Assembly (NCBI GenBank): GCA_903831575.1
Contig: CAIKYB010000040.1
Span: 124,001-188,000 of the forward strand
DNA from: an uncultured Bacteroidota bacterium
GTDB taxonomy: Bacteria; Bacteroidota; Bacteroidia; Chitinophagales; Chitinophagaceae
Reading direction: 5' to 3'
Length of the DNA: 64,000 nt
The notes below the pieces were generated by a model. That model was not told the DNA's origin, searched no databases, and saw nothing but the letters and a program-made list of their open reading frames with translations. Shown in pieces: positions 27,358-36,101 of the stretch; positions within the stretch are counted from its first letter, which is position 1, and the number at the start of each line of letters is the position of its first letter. Both the position numbers and the translations under genes were made by a program.

Positions 27358-28818
27358 TTATTTTTCCAGCAAGTCAAACATCTCCATTAAAACCTGCTTG
27401 TCGTCAAATTCATATTGTACGCCATTCACTTCTTGGTATTTCTCATGCCCTTTTCCCGCTACTAAAACAATATCTTCTTTTTCTGAAAGACTAACAGCTG
27501 TTTTAATCGCTTCTCTTCGGTCAGAAATGGTAATGGTTTTTTTTCTTGATACCACATTGATGCCCGCTTCCATTTGCTTTAAAATATCAGCTGAATCTTC
27601 AAACCTTGGATTGTCTGATGTTAAAATAACTTTATCGCTATACTGACAAGCAACTGCGGCCATAATAGGACGTTTTGTTTGATCTCTGTTTCCACCACAC
27701 CCTACTACTGTAATAATTTTTTTATCGCCCTTTCTTAAATTCTTAATCGTTACCAACACATTCAACAAGGCATCCGGAGTGTGGGCGTAATCAATAATTC
27801 CAACTACATTTTCATGCTCACTGATAATATAATCAAATCTTCCTTCGGCACCGGTAAGTGTACTAAGAATCTGTAGTACTTGATTTTTATCTTCTCCCAG
27901 ACAAACGGCTACTCCATAAACAGCCAGTAAATTATAAGCGTTAAACTCTCCGATTAATTTAAAATAAACTTCCAGATCATTAATGGTCATGTGCAAACCA
28001 GTTAACCCATTTTCAAGGATTTTTCCTTTGAAATCGGCAAGTGTTTTTAAACTATACAAATATTTTTTTGCAGGAGTATTTTGCAACATCACTAGTCCTC
28101 TTTTGTCATCTGCATTACTTATGGCAAATGCATTTTTCGGCAAGGCATCGAACCATGATTTTTTTACCCTGATGTATTCTTCAAAAGTTTTATGATAATC
28201 CAAATGGTCATGGGTAATGTTACTGAATACGCCGGCACAAAATTCAATTCCAGCGATACGATGCTGATCAATAGCGTGGCTACTACATTCCATGAATACA
28301 TAATCGCATCCTTCATTTACCATTTGACTCAATAAACTATTAAGAGTTATGGCATCAGGTGTCGTATGTGTTGAAGAAATAAACTGTTCGCCAATTTGAT
28401 TTTGCACTGTACTTATCAACCCACATTTATAACCTAAGTTGGTATATAATTTAAAAAGCAATGTAGCGATAGTAGTTTTTCCATTTGTACCGGTAACGCC
28501 TACTACTTTTAATTTCAATGATGGCGCTGCATAAAAGTTATGACTCATTAATCCCACAGCAATGGAGCTATTTACAACTGACACATAAGTAATGCCATCT
28601 ACCATTTTTTCAGGTAGTATTTCGCATATGATAGCCGAAGCGCCATTTTCAATGGCATCCTTAATAAAATCGTGCCCATTTATGGAATAACCTTTCAATG
28701 CAATAAAGCAAGTCCCTGGGGTCACTTTTCTGGAATCAATTTGTAGATTCTTAATGTCAATGGAAGTATCTCCTTTTACAGACTGGATGTTTACCTTATA
28801 TAATATATCCTTTAGCAT
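27358..28818 (-). CDS. murE: UDP-MurNAc-tripeptide synthetase MurE (meso-DAP type)
   Basis: 486 residues. P-loop GTNGKTT (110-116), motif NITHDHLDYH, and the C-terminal DNPR box in ILTSDNPRFED. The DNPR motif marks enzymes that add meso-diaminopimelate rather than lysine, so the wall is predicted to be the A1gamma type usual for Gram-negatives. It lies 10 bp after ftsI and is probably translated from the same mRNA. Confidence 0.97.
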   Translation of the reverse strand: MLKDILYKVNIQSVKGDTSIDIKNLQIDSRKVTPGTCFIALKGYSINGHDFIKDAIENGASAIICEILPEKMVDGITYVSVVNSSIAVGLMSHNFYAAPSLKLKVVGVTGTNGKTTIATLLFKLYTNLGYKCGLISTVQNQIGEQFISSTHTTPDAITLNSLLSQMVNEGCDYVFMECSSHAIDQHRIAGIEFCAGVFSNITHDHLDYHKTFEEYIRVKKSWFDALPKNAFAISNADDKRGLVMLQNTPAKKYLYSLKTLADFKGKILENGLTGLHMTINDLEVYFKLIGEFNAYNLLAVYGVAVCLGEDKNQVLQILSTLTGAEGRFDYIISEHENVVGIIDYAHTPDALLNVLVTIKNLRKGDKKIITVVGCGGNRDQTKRPIMAAVACQYSDKVILTSDNPRFEDSADILKQMEAGINVVSRKKTITISDRREAIKTAVSLSEKEDIVLVAGKGHEKYQEVNGVQYEFDDKQVLMEMFDLLEK

Positions 28819-28828
28819 TGATTGGTGC

Positions 28829-30952
28829 TCAATTGAGCATTAAAATTATTTTTTGTCCTTTTGTAAAATTTGTACCTGCTGCTATACTTTGTGTAACAAC
28901 TTTTCCTCTTCCGGAAACAACAGCTGTTAAACCTTTATTTTCCAATAAATACAAGGCGTCTTTCAAACCCATTCCTTTTACATTGGGTGTTACGAATGCC
29001 ATGTTTAAAGAATCTGATGGATTATTGAGTTGGGCTGCATTACTTTTTAGATTTACATTTCTCCAAGCACCTGATTGTATGGAGTCCTGATAAGAAATAT
29101 TGATGCCTTTAAGAATAGTTTGCAAATCTGTTTTCATTCCAAAATAACTGTAAAGAGTAGAGTCAACAAGAAGTGGCTTTTTTTGACTTTTAGTCAAAAA
29201 TCTTCTGTAGATATGATCACTTACTTTTTTGAAAACTGTTCCTGCCACATCAGCACCATAATATCTTTTCGAATCCTTATTGTTCTGGATTACAACAGCC
29301 ATAGAGTAAATCGGCTTATCAGAAGGAAAATATCCAATAAAAGAAGACTGATAAATTTTATTCCCTTTATTGTAGCCATTATTATCAAGTGCGGTAACTG
29401 CAGTTCCGGTTTTTCCGGATATGGAATATGCACTATCAAATAAAATCCTGTGGCCAGTTCCATGTGCACTATCCACAACTGCTCTCAAACATTCTTTAGC
29501 CTGAGCAATCGTTTCATCGGAACAAATTTTTTCCACTAATATTTCCGGAAGTATTTTCTTTACTTCAATCCCATATTCTTTTACAGAAGAAACCAAATAA
29601 GGCTTCATCATTTTACCATTATTCGCAACGGCATTATATAACATCAACATATGCAAAGGAGTAACCAATTCTTCATACCCATGAGCCATAAACGGAATGG
29701 TTGTTGCACCCCAGCTTTTACTGTTTGGATTTTTGATTGTAGGTCGGCCTGCTGAAGCTACAATATCAATTCCGGTCATTTTATTTAACCTGAAATGATC
29801 CAAATGCTTCCACCATTTCATAGGATCATTTTGATAATATTCAAATGCTAATTTTGCAAAAGCAACATTACTACTTCTTGTAAATGCATCTTTAACAGTT
29901 ATAGTACCTGTTCCTAAATGCGAATCCTGTATTTTCAACCCGTAAAAATATTTTCTTCCTCCTTCACAATCAACAGGTGTGTTAATCGTAACATATTTAT
30001 CTTCCAATAAACTCAATAAAGTAGCCAATTTGAAAATAGATCCCGGCTCTGTTGATTTCCCAATTCCATAATTCAAATCTTCTGTGAAACTGCTGTCCGG
30101 TTGTATTCCGAGATTAGCTATTGCCTTTATTTTACCGGTTGCAGTTTCCATTACAATAACAGTTCCATGTTGAGATTTATTATTCACCATCATATCCATC
30201 AACTCATTTTCTGCAACATCCTGAATATAAGTATCTAATGTGGTGATGATATCTTTACCATTGACTGGGTCTACTTCCGCTCCTTCAACAGGCATATAAG
30301 ATCCTGCTGTGTATCTCATCAATCGTTGGCCTGAAGTTCCTCTTAATAAATAATCATAAGTTTTTTCAAGACCAACGTTTTTTGATGAATCCTTTCTGGA
30401 AAGCCCAATAGTTCTATTGGCTAATAATACATAGGGGTTAATTCTTTTATCACGAATATCATAAATAAAGCCGCTTTTGTTTCTGCCTAATCTTACCAAA
30501 GGGAAACTGCGTAATTCTTTTAAATCATCAAAGGATATTTTTCTTTTCAATAGATAATAACGCTCTGTATTTTTATACGCTAGCTCTAATTGATTTTTAT
30601 AATCTTCTGGTGTCTTGTCTTGGAATAAATTGGCTAAACACAAACTCAAAGAGTCTACATTGTCTTTAAATCTGTATCCGCCTTTTTCTCTTAAGCCTCC
30701 TGCACCAAAATCTACATAGATATCATAAATCGGAACAGATGTACTGAGTATACTTCCATCTTCACTATAAATGGTACCTCTCTCCGCATTAATAGGCATG
30801 TATTTTAAATGAAGACTATCACCCATACTTTTCCAGTAGCTTCCTTCAACTCTTTGAATATAAAATGCTCGTCCTAAAACTAATACTCCCAAAAGTATCA
30901 TGCCTAAGAAGCATAAATAAACTCTCCACAATATGTCTTTTTTGATTTCCAA
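28829..30952 (-). CDS. ftsI: Division-specific transpeptidase FtsI/PBP3 with PASTA domain
   Basis: 707 residues. A short N-terminal cytoplasmic tail and one membrane helix (about 9-28), then a class B dimerisation domain starting near RGTIYSEDG. The transpeptidase domain has SIFK (Ser305-Lys308), SSN (360-362) and KTGT in SISGKTGTAV. The final ~65 residues form one PASTA repeat (VTPNVKGMGLKDALYLLENK). It cross-links septal peptidoglycan in the periplasm, probably paired with FtsW. The PASTA tail resembles Gram-positive homologues and is regular in Bacteroidota. Confidence 0.95.
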   Translation of the reverse strand: MEIKKDILWRVYLCFLGMILLGVLVLGRAFYIQRVEGSYWKSMGDSLHLKYMPINAERGTIYSEDGSILSTSVPIYDIYVDFGAGGLREKGGYRFKDNVDSLSLCLANLFQDKTPEDYKNQLELAYKNTERYYLLKRKISFDDLKELRSFPLVRLGRNKSGFIYDIRDKRINPYVLLANRTIGLSRKDSSKNVGLEKTYDYLLRGTSGQRLMRYTAGSYMPVEGAEVDPVNGKDIITTLDTYIQDVAENELMDMMVNNKSQHGTVIVMETATGKIKAIANLGIQPDSSFTEDLNYGIGKSTEPGSIFKLATLLSLLEDKYVTINTPVDCEGGRKYFYGLKIQDSHLGTGTITVKDAFTRSSNVAFAKLAFEYYQNDPMKWWKHLDHFRLNKMTGIDIVASAGRPTIKNPNSKSWGATTIPFMAHGYEELVTPLHMLMLYNAVANNGKMMKPYLVSSVKEYGIEVKKILPEILVEKICSDETIAQAKECLRAVVDSAHGTGHRILFDSAYSISGKTGTAVTALDNNGYNKGNKIYQSSFIGYFPSDKPIYSMAVVIQNNKDSKRYYGADVAGTVFKKVSDHIYRRFLTKSQKKPLLVDSTLYSYFGMKTDLQTILKGINISYQDSIQSGAWRNVNLKSNAAQLNNPSDSLNMAFVTPNVKGMGLKDALYLLENKGLTAVVSGRGKVVTQSIAAGTNFTKGQKIILMLN

Positions 30953-30984
30953 AAAAAAAACGATTTATTTATTTTTATAAAATA

Positions 30985-31341
30985 TTATTTATTTTTTTGC
31001 ACTGCTGAATCAGAAACCTCAATTATAGTTGGAGGCTCTTTTAATTCCTTAAGTCCTAATGGTTCTACTGCTTTTACAATTTCACTGGGCTTACTCCTAT
31101 AAATCACTTCACTTTTAATCGTCTTGTATTCGTATTCTAATTCCTTTACATTTTTTTCTGACGCGGTTGATTTCCTGATCAATTTATCTGCATAGTGCCC
31201 ATTGTATATATAACCAATTGCCAAGAGGGCTAAAAAAAGAATAAAGGGAATATTTTCAACTATACTGCGATAATTAAAATATTTCTTAATCTCTGATTTT
31301 CCTTTTATTGATGAATCAACTGTTTTATTTTCTTGTTTCAT
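30985..31341 (-). CDS. ftsL: FtsL-like cell division protein
   Basis: 118 residues. An N-terminal cytoplasmic region (KSEIKKYFNYRSIVENI), one membrane helix (about 33-51) and a coiled-coil-like segment (STASEKNVKELEYEYKTIKSEV). This layout and the position between rsmH (10-bp gap) and ftsI fit FtsL, a small divisome protein that works with FtsQ and FtsB. Sequence similarity in this family is low, so the call relies on topology and gene order. The final 25 residues are Pro/Glu-rich. Confidence 0.8.
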   Translation of the reverse strand: MKQENKTVDSSIKGKSEIKKYFNYRSIVENIPFILFLALLAIGYIYNGHYADKLIRKSTASEKNVKELEYEYKTIKSEVIYRSKPSEIVKAVEPLGLKELKEPPTIIEVSDSAVQKNK

Positions 31342-31351
31342 TTATAAACAC

Positions 31352-32311
31352 TTATTTTTTTTCTGCAATTCTAAGCTTTGCGCTTCTTGATCTTGAATTG
31401 CTTTTTATCTCTTGATCAGATGCTACCATTGGTTTTTTTGATATTATTTCCAATTGACTATTTGGTCTGGTTCCAAAAACATCATCCGCTTCTACTTCTT
31501 CATTAGAACCATTTCTAAAAAAATTCTTTACTATTCTATCTTCCAGAGAATGAAATGTTATTAATACTACTCTTCCTCCAGGTTTTAATAATCCAATACA
31601 TTGTTCAAGCATTTCCTTTAGTGACGTAATCTCATCATTAACGGTAATACGTAATGCCTGAAATACTTTTGCATGATATTTATTAGGGTTACCCTTTACA
31701 ATTTGATGAATAGCTTGTTTAAACTGGTTAATTGTTTTAATCGGAGCTATACTTCTTTGTGTAACGATAGTTTTGGCGAGTGTCTTTGCATTGGTTACTT
31801 CTCCATATTTTTCAAAAATCAATTGGAGTTGTTTCTCTGAATAGCTTTCTAGAATTTTAGCTGCAGTTATTGGCTGTCTGTTATCCATACGCATATCCAA
31901 ATCAGCATCAAATCTTGTAGAAAAGCCTCTTGCTGGCTCATCAAACTGATGACTAGATACCCCTAGATCAGCTAAGATTCCATCAACTGCCATAATTTTA
32001 TTCACTCTCAAAAACTTTTGCAAATGCCTGAAATTTTGTTGAATAAAAAAAACCCGATCGTCTTTGGGAACATTTATGCTTGCATCAGCATCCTGATCAA
32101 ATACAAATAGCTTCCCTTGAGGACCTAACTGTTTAAGAATTTCTTTACTATGCCCGCCACCTCCAAATGTGCAATCCACATATATCCCGTCGGGCACAAT
32201 TTTTAATCCTTCCATACATTCATGAAGCATGACTGGAATATGATAACCATTAGTCGATTCTGTTGAATAATCATTGTCAGATGTACTGTTTTCTTTCGAC
32301 ATCATAATCAA
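31352..32311 (-). CDS. rsmH: 16S rRNA (cytosine(1402)-N(4))-methyltransferase RsmH
   Basis: 319 residues. The class I SAM motif is YVDCTFGGGGHS, followed by the RsmH-specific ILADLGVSSHQFDEPARGFS and VLITFHSLEDRIVKNFF. It methylates C1402 in the ribosomal P site. The ATG overlaps the mraZ end by 4 bp. The first ~20 residues (MIMMSKENSTSDNDYSTEST) are low complexity and may not all be translated; Met4 is possible. Confidence 0.96.
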   Translation of the reverse strand: MIMMSKENSTSDNDYSTESTNGYHIPVMLHECMEGLKIVPDGIYVDCTFGGGGHSKEILKQLGPQGKLFVFDQDADASINVPKDDRVFFIQQNFRHLQKFLRVNKIMAVDGILADLGVSSHQFDEPARGFSTRFDADLDMRMDNRQPITAAKILESYSEKQLQLIFEKYGEVTNAKTLAKTIVTQRSIAPIKTINQFKQAIHQIVKGNPNKYHAKVFQALRITVNDEITSLKEMLEQCIGLLKPGGRVVLITFHSLEDRIVKNFFRNGSNEEVEADDVFGTRPNSQLEIISKKPMVASDQEIKSNSRSRSAKLRIAEKK

Positions 32312-32775
32312 CTGTTCAACTTATCATTTTTCCTATTCATTACTTCATTAGCCAAATTGCTAAATGTCTCTGGTGACATTGAGTCAAAGAACTGTTGGTA
32401 TTTTATTTTATCCCAGATTTCAATTTTATTTACAGCAGACACCAAAACGATATCCTTACCTAGGCCGGCGTATTCCATTAAATTCTTAGGTAATAACAAT
32501 CTTCCCGCACCATCAAATTCAATTTGAGTGGCTCCATTTAAAAAATAACGTCTGAACTCTCTAACTTTGGGGTCAAAATCGTTTAATTGGCTGATCTCTT
32601 CAAAAAGTGGTTGCCAACTTTGGATGGGATAAAGGGTGAGGCATTTTTCAAATCCCCTGTTCAATACAAAAGATGCAGCCTCTGTCTCAGGAATTTGTTT
32701 TTTAAATCCTGATGGCAAAAGGAAGCGGCCTTTCGTGTCAATTGTAGATTCATATTCGCCTATGAAACTTATCAT
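32308..32775 (-). CDS. mraZ: Transcriptional regulator MraZ
   Basis: 155 residues with two AbrB-like SpoVT/MraZ half-domains, the first starting at FIGEYESTIDTKGRFLLPSGFK and the second at QIEFDGAGRLLLPKNLMEYAGL. MraZ forms rings that bind short direct repeats in front of its own operon and repress it. Here such phased repeats lie 35-70 bp upstream of the ATG. It is the first gene of the dcw cluster. Confidence 0.96.
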   Translation of the reverse strand: MISFIGEYESTIDTKGRFLLPSGFKKQIPETEAASFVLNRGFEKCLTLYPIQSWQPLFEEISQLNDFDPKVREFRRYFLNGATQIEFDGAGRLLLPKNLMEYAGLGKDIVLVSAVNKIEIWDKIKYQQFFDSMSPETFSNLANEVMNRKNDKLNS

Positions 32776-32809
32776 TTGGGGTTTTTTGGGTTGTTATTCT
32801 AATAATCGA

Positions 32810-32845
32810 CACAAATTAACACTTTTTCCCACTTTATAACACCAA
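32810..32845 (-). promoter_or_regulatory. mraZ: 10-bp-phased GTG repeat array, likely MraZ operator
   Basis: CAC occurs at 32810, 32820, 32830 and 32840, exactly 10 bp apart. On the mraZ coding strand these are four boxes ending in GTG: TTGGTG, AAAGTG, AAAGTG and TTTGTG; the middle two are identical. MraZ sites in E. coli and Mycoplasma are also short GTG-containing direct repeats with 10-bp spacing. The array ends 35 bp before the mraZ ATG, so autoregulation is likely. Confidence 0.65.
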
Positions 32846-32860
32846 ATAAGCAATAGTTTT

Positions 32861-32962
32861 TTATCCACAAATGAGTATAATCATGACTATAAAGGGTTTT
32901 AGGGCTGATTTATGATGTTTTTTAAACAACCGATGTGAATTGATGTGGATAAGTGTGGATAA
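32861..32962. promoter_or_regulatory. Cluster of three perfect DnaA boxes, candidate oriC or DnaA-regulated site
   Basis: TTATCCACA on the plus strand at 32861-32869, and its reverse complement TGTGGATAA at 32944-32952 and 32954-32962, the last two in direct repeat with 10-bp spacing. A degenerate fourth box, TGTGAATTG, lies one more 10-bp step away at 32934. The ~65 bp between the first box and the repeat block is AT-rich and contains no gene. I noticed no other exact copy of this 9-mer in the window. Confidence 0.6.
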
Positions 32963-32966
32963 GATG

Positions 32967-33013
32967 AAGTCCTATACCATATTGACTCAGTAATGGACTG
33001 AGAACTAGGACTT
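32967..33013. repeat. Nested palindrome at the 3' end of the histidine kinase gene
   Basis: Outer arms AAGTCCTA (32967-32974) and TAGGACTT (33006-33013, inside the kinase gene and covering its stop codon). The inner stem is CTCAGT (32986-32991) and ACTGAG (32997-33002) with a 5-nt loop. No T tract follows on the minus strand, so it is an uncertain terminator. It sits beside the DnaA boxes. Confidence 0.5.
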
Positions 33014-34336
33014 TTCGACAAATGGAATAGAAATGATAAAAGTGGAGCCCTTTCCCAAAGCGCTTTCTGCAGAAATTTTTCCTTTATGGGCCTCCGCCAT
33101 TGTTTTTACATAACTGAGCCCTAAACCAAACCCTTTTACATTATGAATATTGCCGGTATGCGCTCTATAAAATTTCTCAAATATTCTGCTTAAGGTATCT
33201 TTATTCATACCAATGCCATTGTCCTGAATTTTTATGATAAGCTGTTGTCCTACATTTTCTGTACTTACTTTAATAATCAATTCGTTTTCTTTTGAATATT
33301 TTATTGCATTATCAATCAAATTATTGATCAGATTCACAAAATGAATTTCGTCAGCCATAATCAAATCCTGTTTGGCGTTAAATATTATCTCAATTCGGCC
33401 ATTCTTTTCCTCTAATGATAATTTTGTGTTGTGAACTGCACGGTTAATTAACTCTTGCGCTGATATTTTTTGGAGGTTCAATTGAATCTCATTTTTATCA
33501 AGCAATGATGCCTGTAGAATAATTTCTACCTGTTTATTCATTCTGATATTTTCTTCCTTAATGATATTGGTAAAATAAGCTGATTTTTCTTTGTCGGTAA
33601 TAACTTTCTCATTTCTTAAAGCATCAACAGCAAGTGAAATGGTTGCAATTGGCGTTTTAAATTCGTGAGTCATATTGTTAATAAAATCAGATTTAATTTC
33701 ACTCAGTTTCTTTTGTTTGATTAATGCACGAATGGTGAGAAAAAAAGCAGTAATAATAATCAACGTAAATAATATGGTTCCGGTGATATACCAGAATATT
33801 TCTTTGTAAACTATCGTATTCTGATTAGGAATGATAATTACTAGGAATTCTTCCTTCGTAAGATTCTCGAAATCGCTCCCAGGAGGAGATTCTAAAGGAA
33901 TGGCGAAGTTGGTGTTGTGAACAGAATCCAGAAAATATTTCATAAAGTTATCACTCTGTACCTGATCTCCGGTGATACTATTGTCAGAAACCGCAAACTC
34001 AAAATAGATTCCCTCAAGAAAATGTTTATCCATAGACTTTCTGATTACGGATGCAATCTCATCTTTGGAATATCGCTGAATAACTGATGGTCTTATAATC
34101 TCCATCTTCATTTTGTCACTCGTAAAAAACTGGTTTGAATTTTTATTCAATGATAAAAATCTATTGTAATCTTCCATTAAATTCTCAGCAGCTTCTGTTG
34201 AGGCAAGAAATATATTTTCTCGAAGTTGTTTCTCTTTAGTTTCTCTGGCAGTTGTCAACCAAATTACTTGAAAATAAATCAACCCTAAAAGAGAAAGGGA
34301 AATTAATACAGATATGACAGGGAAAATTCTCTTCAT
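33005..34336 (-). CDS. Two-component sensor histidine kinase
   Basis: 443 residues. Two membrane helices (about 5-27 and 180-203) enclose a ~150-residue periplasmic sensor domain. A HisKA domain has the phospho-acceptor His224 in MTHEFKTPI, followed by an HATPase domain with N, G1 and G2 boxes (NLIDNAIKYS, QDNGIGM, GFGLGLSYV). It resembles the RprX-type kinases of Bacteroides. No regulator is adjacent; the OmpR-type regulator at 56595 looks like RprY and is a plausible partner, but that is inference. Confidence 0.9.
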   Translation of the reverse strand: MKRIFPVISVLISLSLLGLIYFQVIWLTTARETKEKQLRENIFLASTEAAENLMEDYNRFLSLNKNSNQFFTSDKMKMEIIRPSVIQRYSKDEIASVIRKSMDKHFLEGIYFEFAVSDNSITGDQVQSDNFMKYFLDSVHNTNFAIPLESPPGSDFENLTKEEFLVIIIPNQNTIVYKEIFWYITGTILFTLIIITAFFLTIRALIKQKKLSEIKSDFINNMTHEFKTPIATISLAVDALRNEKVITDKEKSAYFTNIIKEENIRMNKQVEIILQASLLDKNEIQLNLQKISAQELINRAVHNTKLSLEEKNGRIEIIFNAKQDLIMADEIHFVNLINNLIDNAIKYSKENELIIKVSTENVGQQLIIKIQDNGIGMNKDTLSRIFEKFYRAHTGNIHNVKGFGLGLSYVKTMAEAHKGKISAESALGKGSTFIISIPFVEKS

Positions 34337-34519
34337 TTATTTTTTATCTAAAAAATATTCATTTGATGATTGTTTGAGAAATTACAAATAGCAAAACAAA
34401 ATTAATGCAAAATTAATGAAGCCTAAGGTATGATTTTTTTATACGAAAATTTAACTAATCTATTTATAATAAATGCTCAATTACTATAAACTTTCTTGAT
34501 AAATTACTACTTTAGAAAA

Positions 34520-35071
34520 ATGATAACAATAAATGAAAATATGCTGCTGATTGCAGACCCATTTTTGAAAGATAAAAATTTCATACGTTCTGTAATCTAT
34601 TTGTGTAGTCATCATGCAGAAGGAAGCCTCGGATTCACGCTAAATAAAAAAACTAATTTGAAATTAAATCAAATAATTCCAGGATTAGATTCATGTACAG
34701 TACCAGTTTATGCAGGAGGCCCAGTTGGTTTAGACACTATCCATTTTTTACACCAACTTCCTGAGCTCATTCCTGATAGTCAACAAGTGGCAGCAAATAT
34801 CTATTGGGGAGGAGATTTCGAAACATTAAAAGACCTGATGAGAAAAGATTTAATAAATTTAAAAAAAATAAAATTCTTTATCGGATACAGTGGCTGGAGC
34901 CCAGGTCAATTGGAAAATGAAATAGAAGAAAAAACTTGGCTATCTTCGGGCAGTAATTATAGTATCATTTTCAATACTCCTGATGATGAAATTTGGAAAC
35001 AAAGCATCAAGTTGTTAGGACCTAAATTCGAACCCTTAATTAACTACCCAATTGATCCACAATTAAATTAA
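34520..35071 (+). CDS. YqgE/AlgH family protein
   Basis: 184 residues from the ATG at 34520 (MITINENMLLIADPFLKD); eight more residues are possible from 34496 but do not match the family start. The YqgE fold is indicated by FIRSVIYLCSHHAEGSLGFTLNK near the N-terminus, YAGGPVGLDTIHFLH in the middle and FIGYSGWSPGQLENEI near residue 130. Function is not established; in some proteobacteria AlgH affects alginate regulation. A TACTTTAG element lies 4 nt before the ATG, one base off the -7 consensus. Confidence 0.9.
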   Translation: MITINENMLLIADPFLKDKNFIRSVIYLCSHHAEGSLGFTLNKKTNLKLNQIIPGLDSCTVPVYAGGPVGLDTIHFLHQLPELIPDSQQVAANIYWGGDFETLKDLMRKDLINLKKIKFFIGYSGWSPGQLENEIEEKTWLSSGSNYSIIFNTPDDEIWKQSIKLLGPKFEPLINYPIDPQLN

Positions 35072-35092
35072 TAAAAAAAATCTTACTTCATC

Positions 35093-36052
35093 TTGCTATT
35101 TCGAATCATTAAAATACCTGCCAAATTTGCACTTCGTATTTATTGCAGAAAAATAATTATCAACAATGCAGCTGCTTTGTCAAAAAATGGACCGCTTCTT
35201 ATTGCCTCAAATCATCCTAATTCCTTCCTTGATGCCATCATATTGGCGTGTTTATTTAAAAGACCCATTTACTCTCTTGCTAGAGGTGATTCTTTTAAAA
35301 ATAAATGGATCACTAAACTATTAATCGGGTTAAATATTCTTCCAATTTACCGACTCAGCGAAGGCGCAGAAAACCTGAACAATAATTACGATACTTTTAC
35401 AAAATGCAGAGAAATCTTTAAAAAAAATGGGATTGTACTTATTTTTAGCGAAGGCCTGTGTATTAATGAATGGAAATTAAGATCATTAAAAAAAGGCACT
35501 GCCAGATTAGCTTTCAGCAGCTGGGAAGAAGGAATTGATCTCACCATTTTACCAACGGGAATCAATTACCACTCGTTTACTTCTTTTGGAAAAAATGTTC
35601 AAGTCAATTTCGGTAATACATTCAATTGGAATGAGTTTGACCGTAAAAATATGGATGGAATTAGTATCAATCAATTCAATACAAAATTGAAAAATGAATT
35701 AACAAACCTTGTTGAACACATTGATTCAAAAGATATCGAAACAATTAAAAATAAATTCTCCACTTCTCCTTCTGCCATAAAAAAAGGATTGCTTTTTTTT
35801 CCTTCCCTTATTGGAAAATGGATCCATGCTCCATTGTATTTACCCCTTCAAAAGTGGAGTTGGAAAGCGGTCGGAGGAAATGACCATTATGATTCGGTAT
35901 TGATAGGATTGCTCTTTATCTTATACCCTTTTTACCTTTCTATTTTTTCTTTTGTCATTTATGCTTTTGTGGGAAGCTGGTATTGGATGATTCCTTTTTT
36001 ATTGTTGCCATTACTGGCATGGGCTTTTGTGCAGACAAAAAGGGAATTCTAA
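35093..36052 (+). CDS. Glycerophospholipid acyltransferase (PlsC-like domain)
   Basis: 319 residues with a TTG start. The acyltransferase motif is NHPNSFLD (His41, Asp47); the HX5D spacing is that of the Bacteroidota branch of this superfamily rather than the HX4D of E. coli PlsC. A second block, FSEGLCINEW, corresponds to the FPEG motif. Two or three membrane helices near the C-terminus (LFILYPFYLSIFSFVIYAF) suggest a membrane-bound enzyme adding acyl chains to glycerol-phosphate-type lipids. The exact acceptor is not clear. It starts 21 bp after yqgE. Confidence 0.85.
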   Translation: MLFRIIKIPAKFALRIYCRKIIINNAAALSKNGPLLIASNHPNSFLDAIILACLFKRPIYSLARGDSFKNKWITKLLIGLNILPIYRLSEGAENLNNNYDTFTKCREIFKKNGIVLIFSEGLCINEWKLRSLKKGTARLAFSSWEEGIDLTILPTGINYHSFTSFGKNVQVNFGNTFNWNEFDRKNMDGISINQFNTKLKNELTNLVEHIDSKDIETIKNKFSTSPSAIKKGLLFFPSLIGKWIHAPLYLPLQKWSWKAVGGNDHYDSVLIGLLFILYPFYLSIFSFVIYAFVGSWYWMIPFLLLPLLAWAFVQTKREF

Positions 36053-36101
36053 ACAGCCGCTTACTTTCGCGCTTTATTAGTATGTCAACTAGGAGTGAAC
36101 C

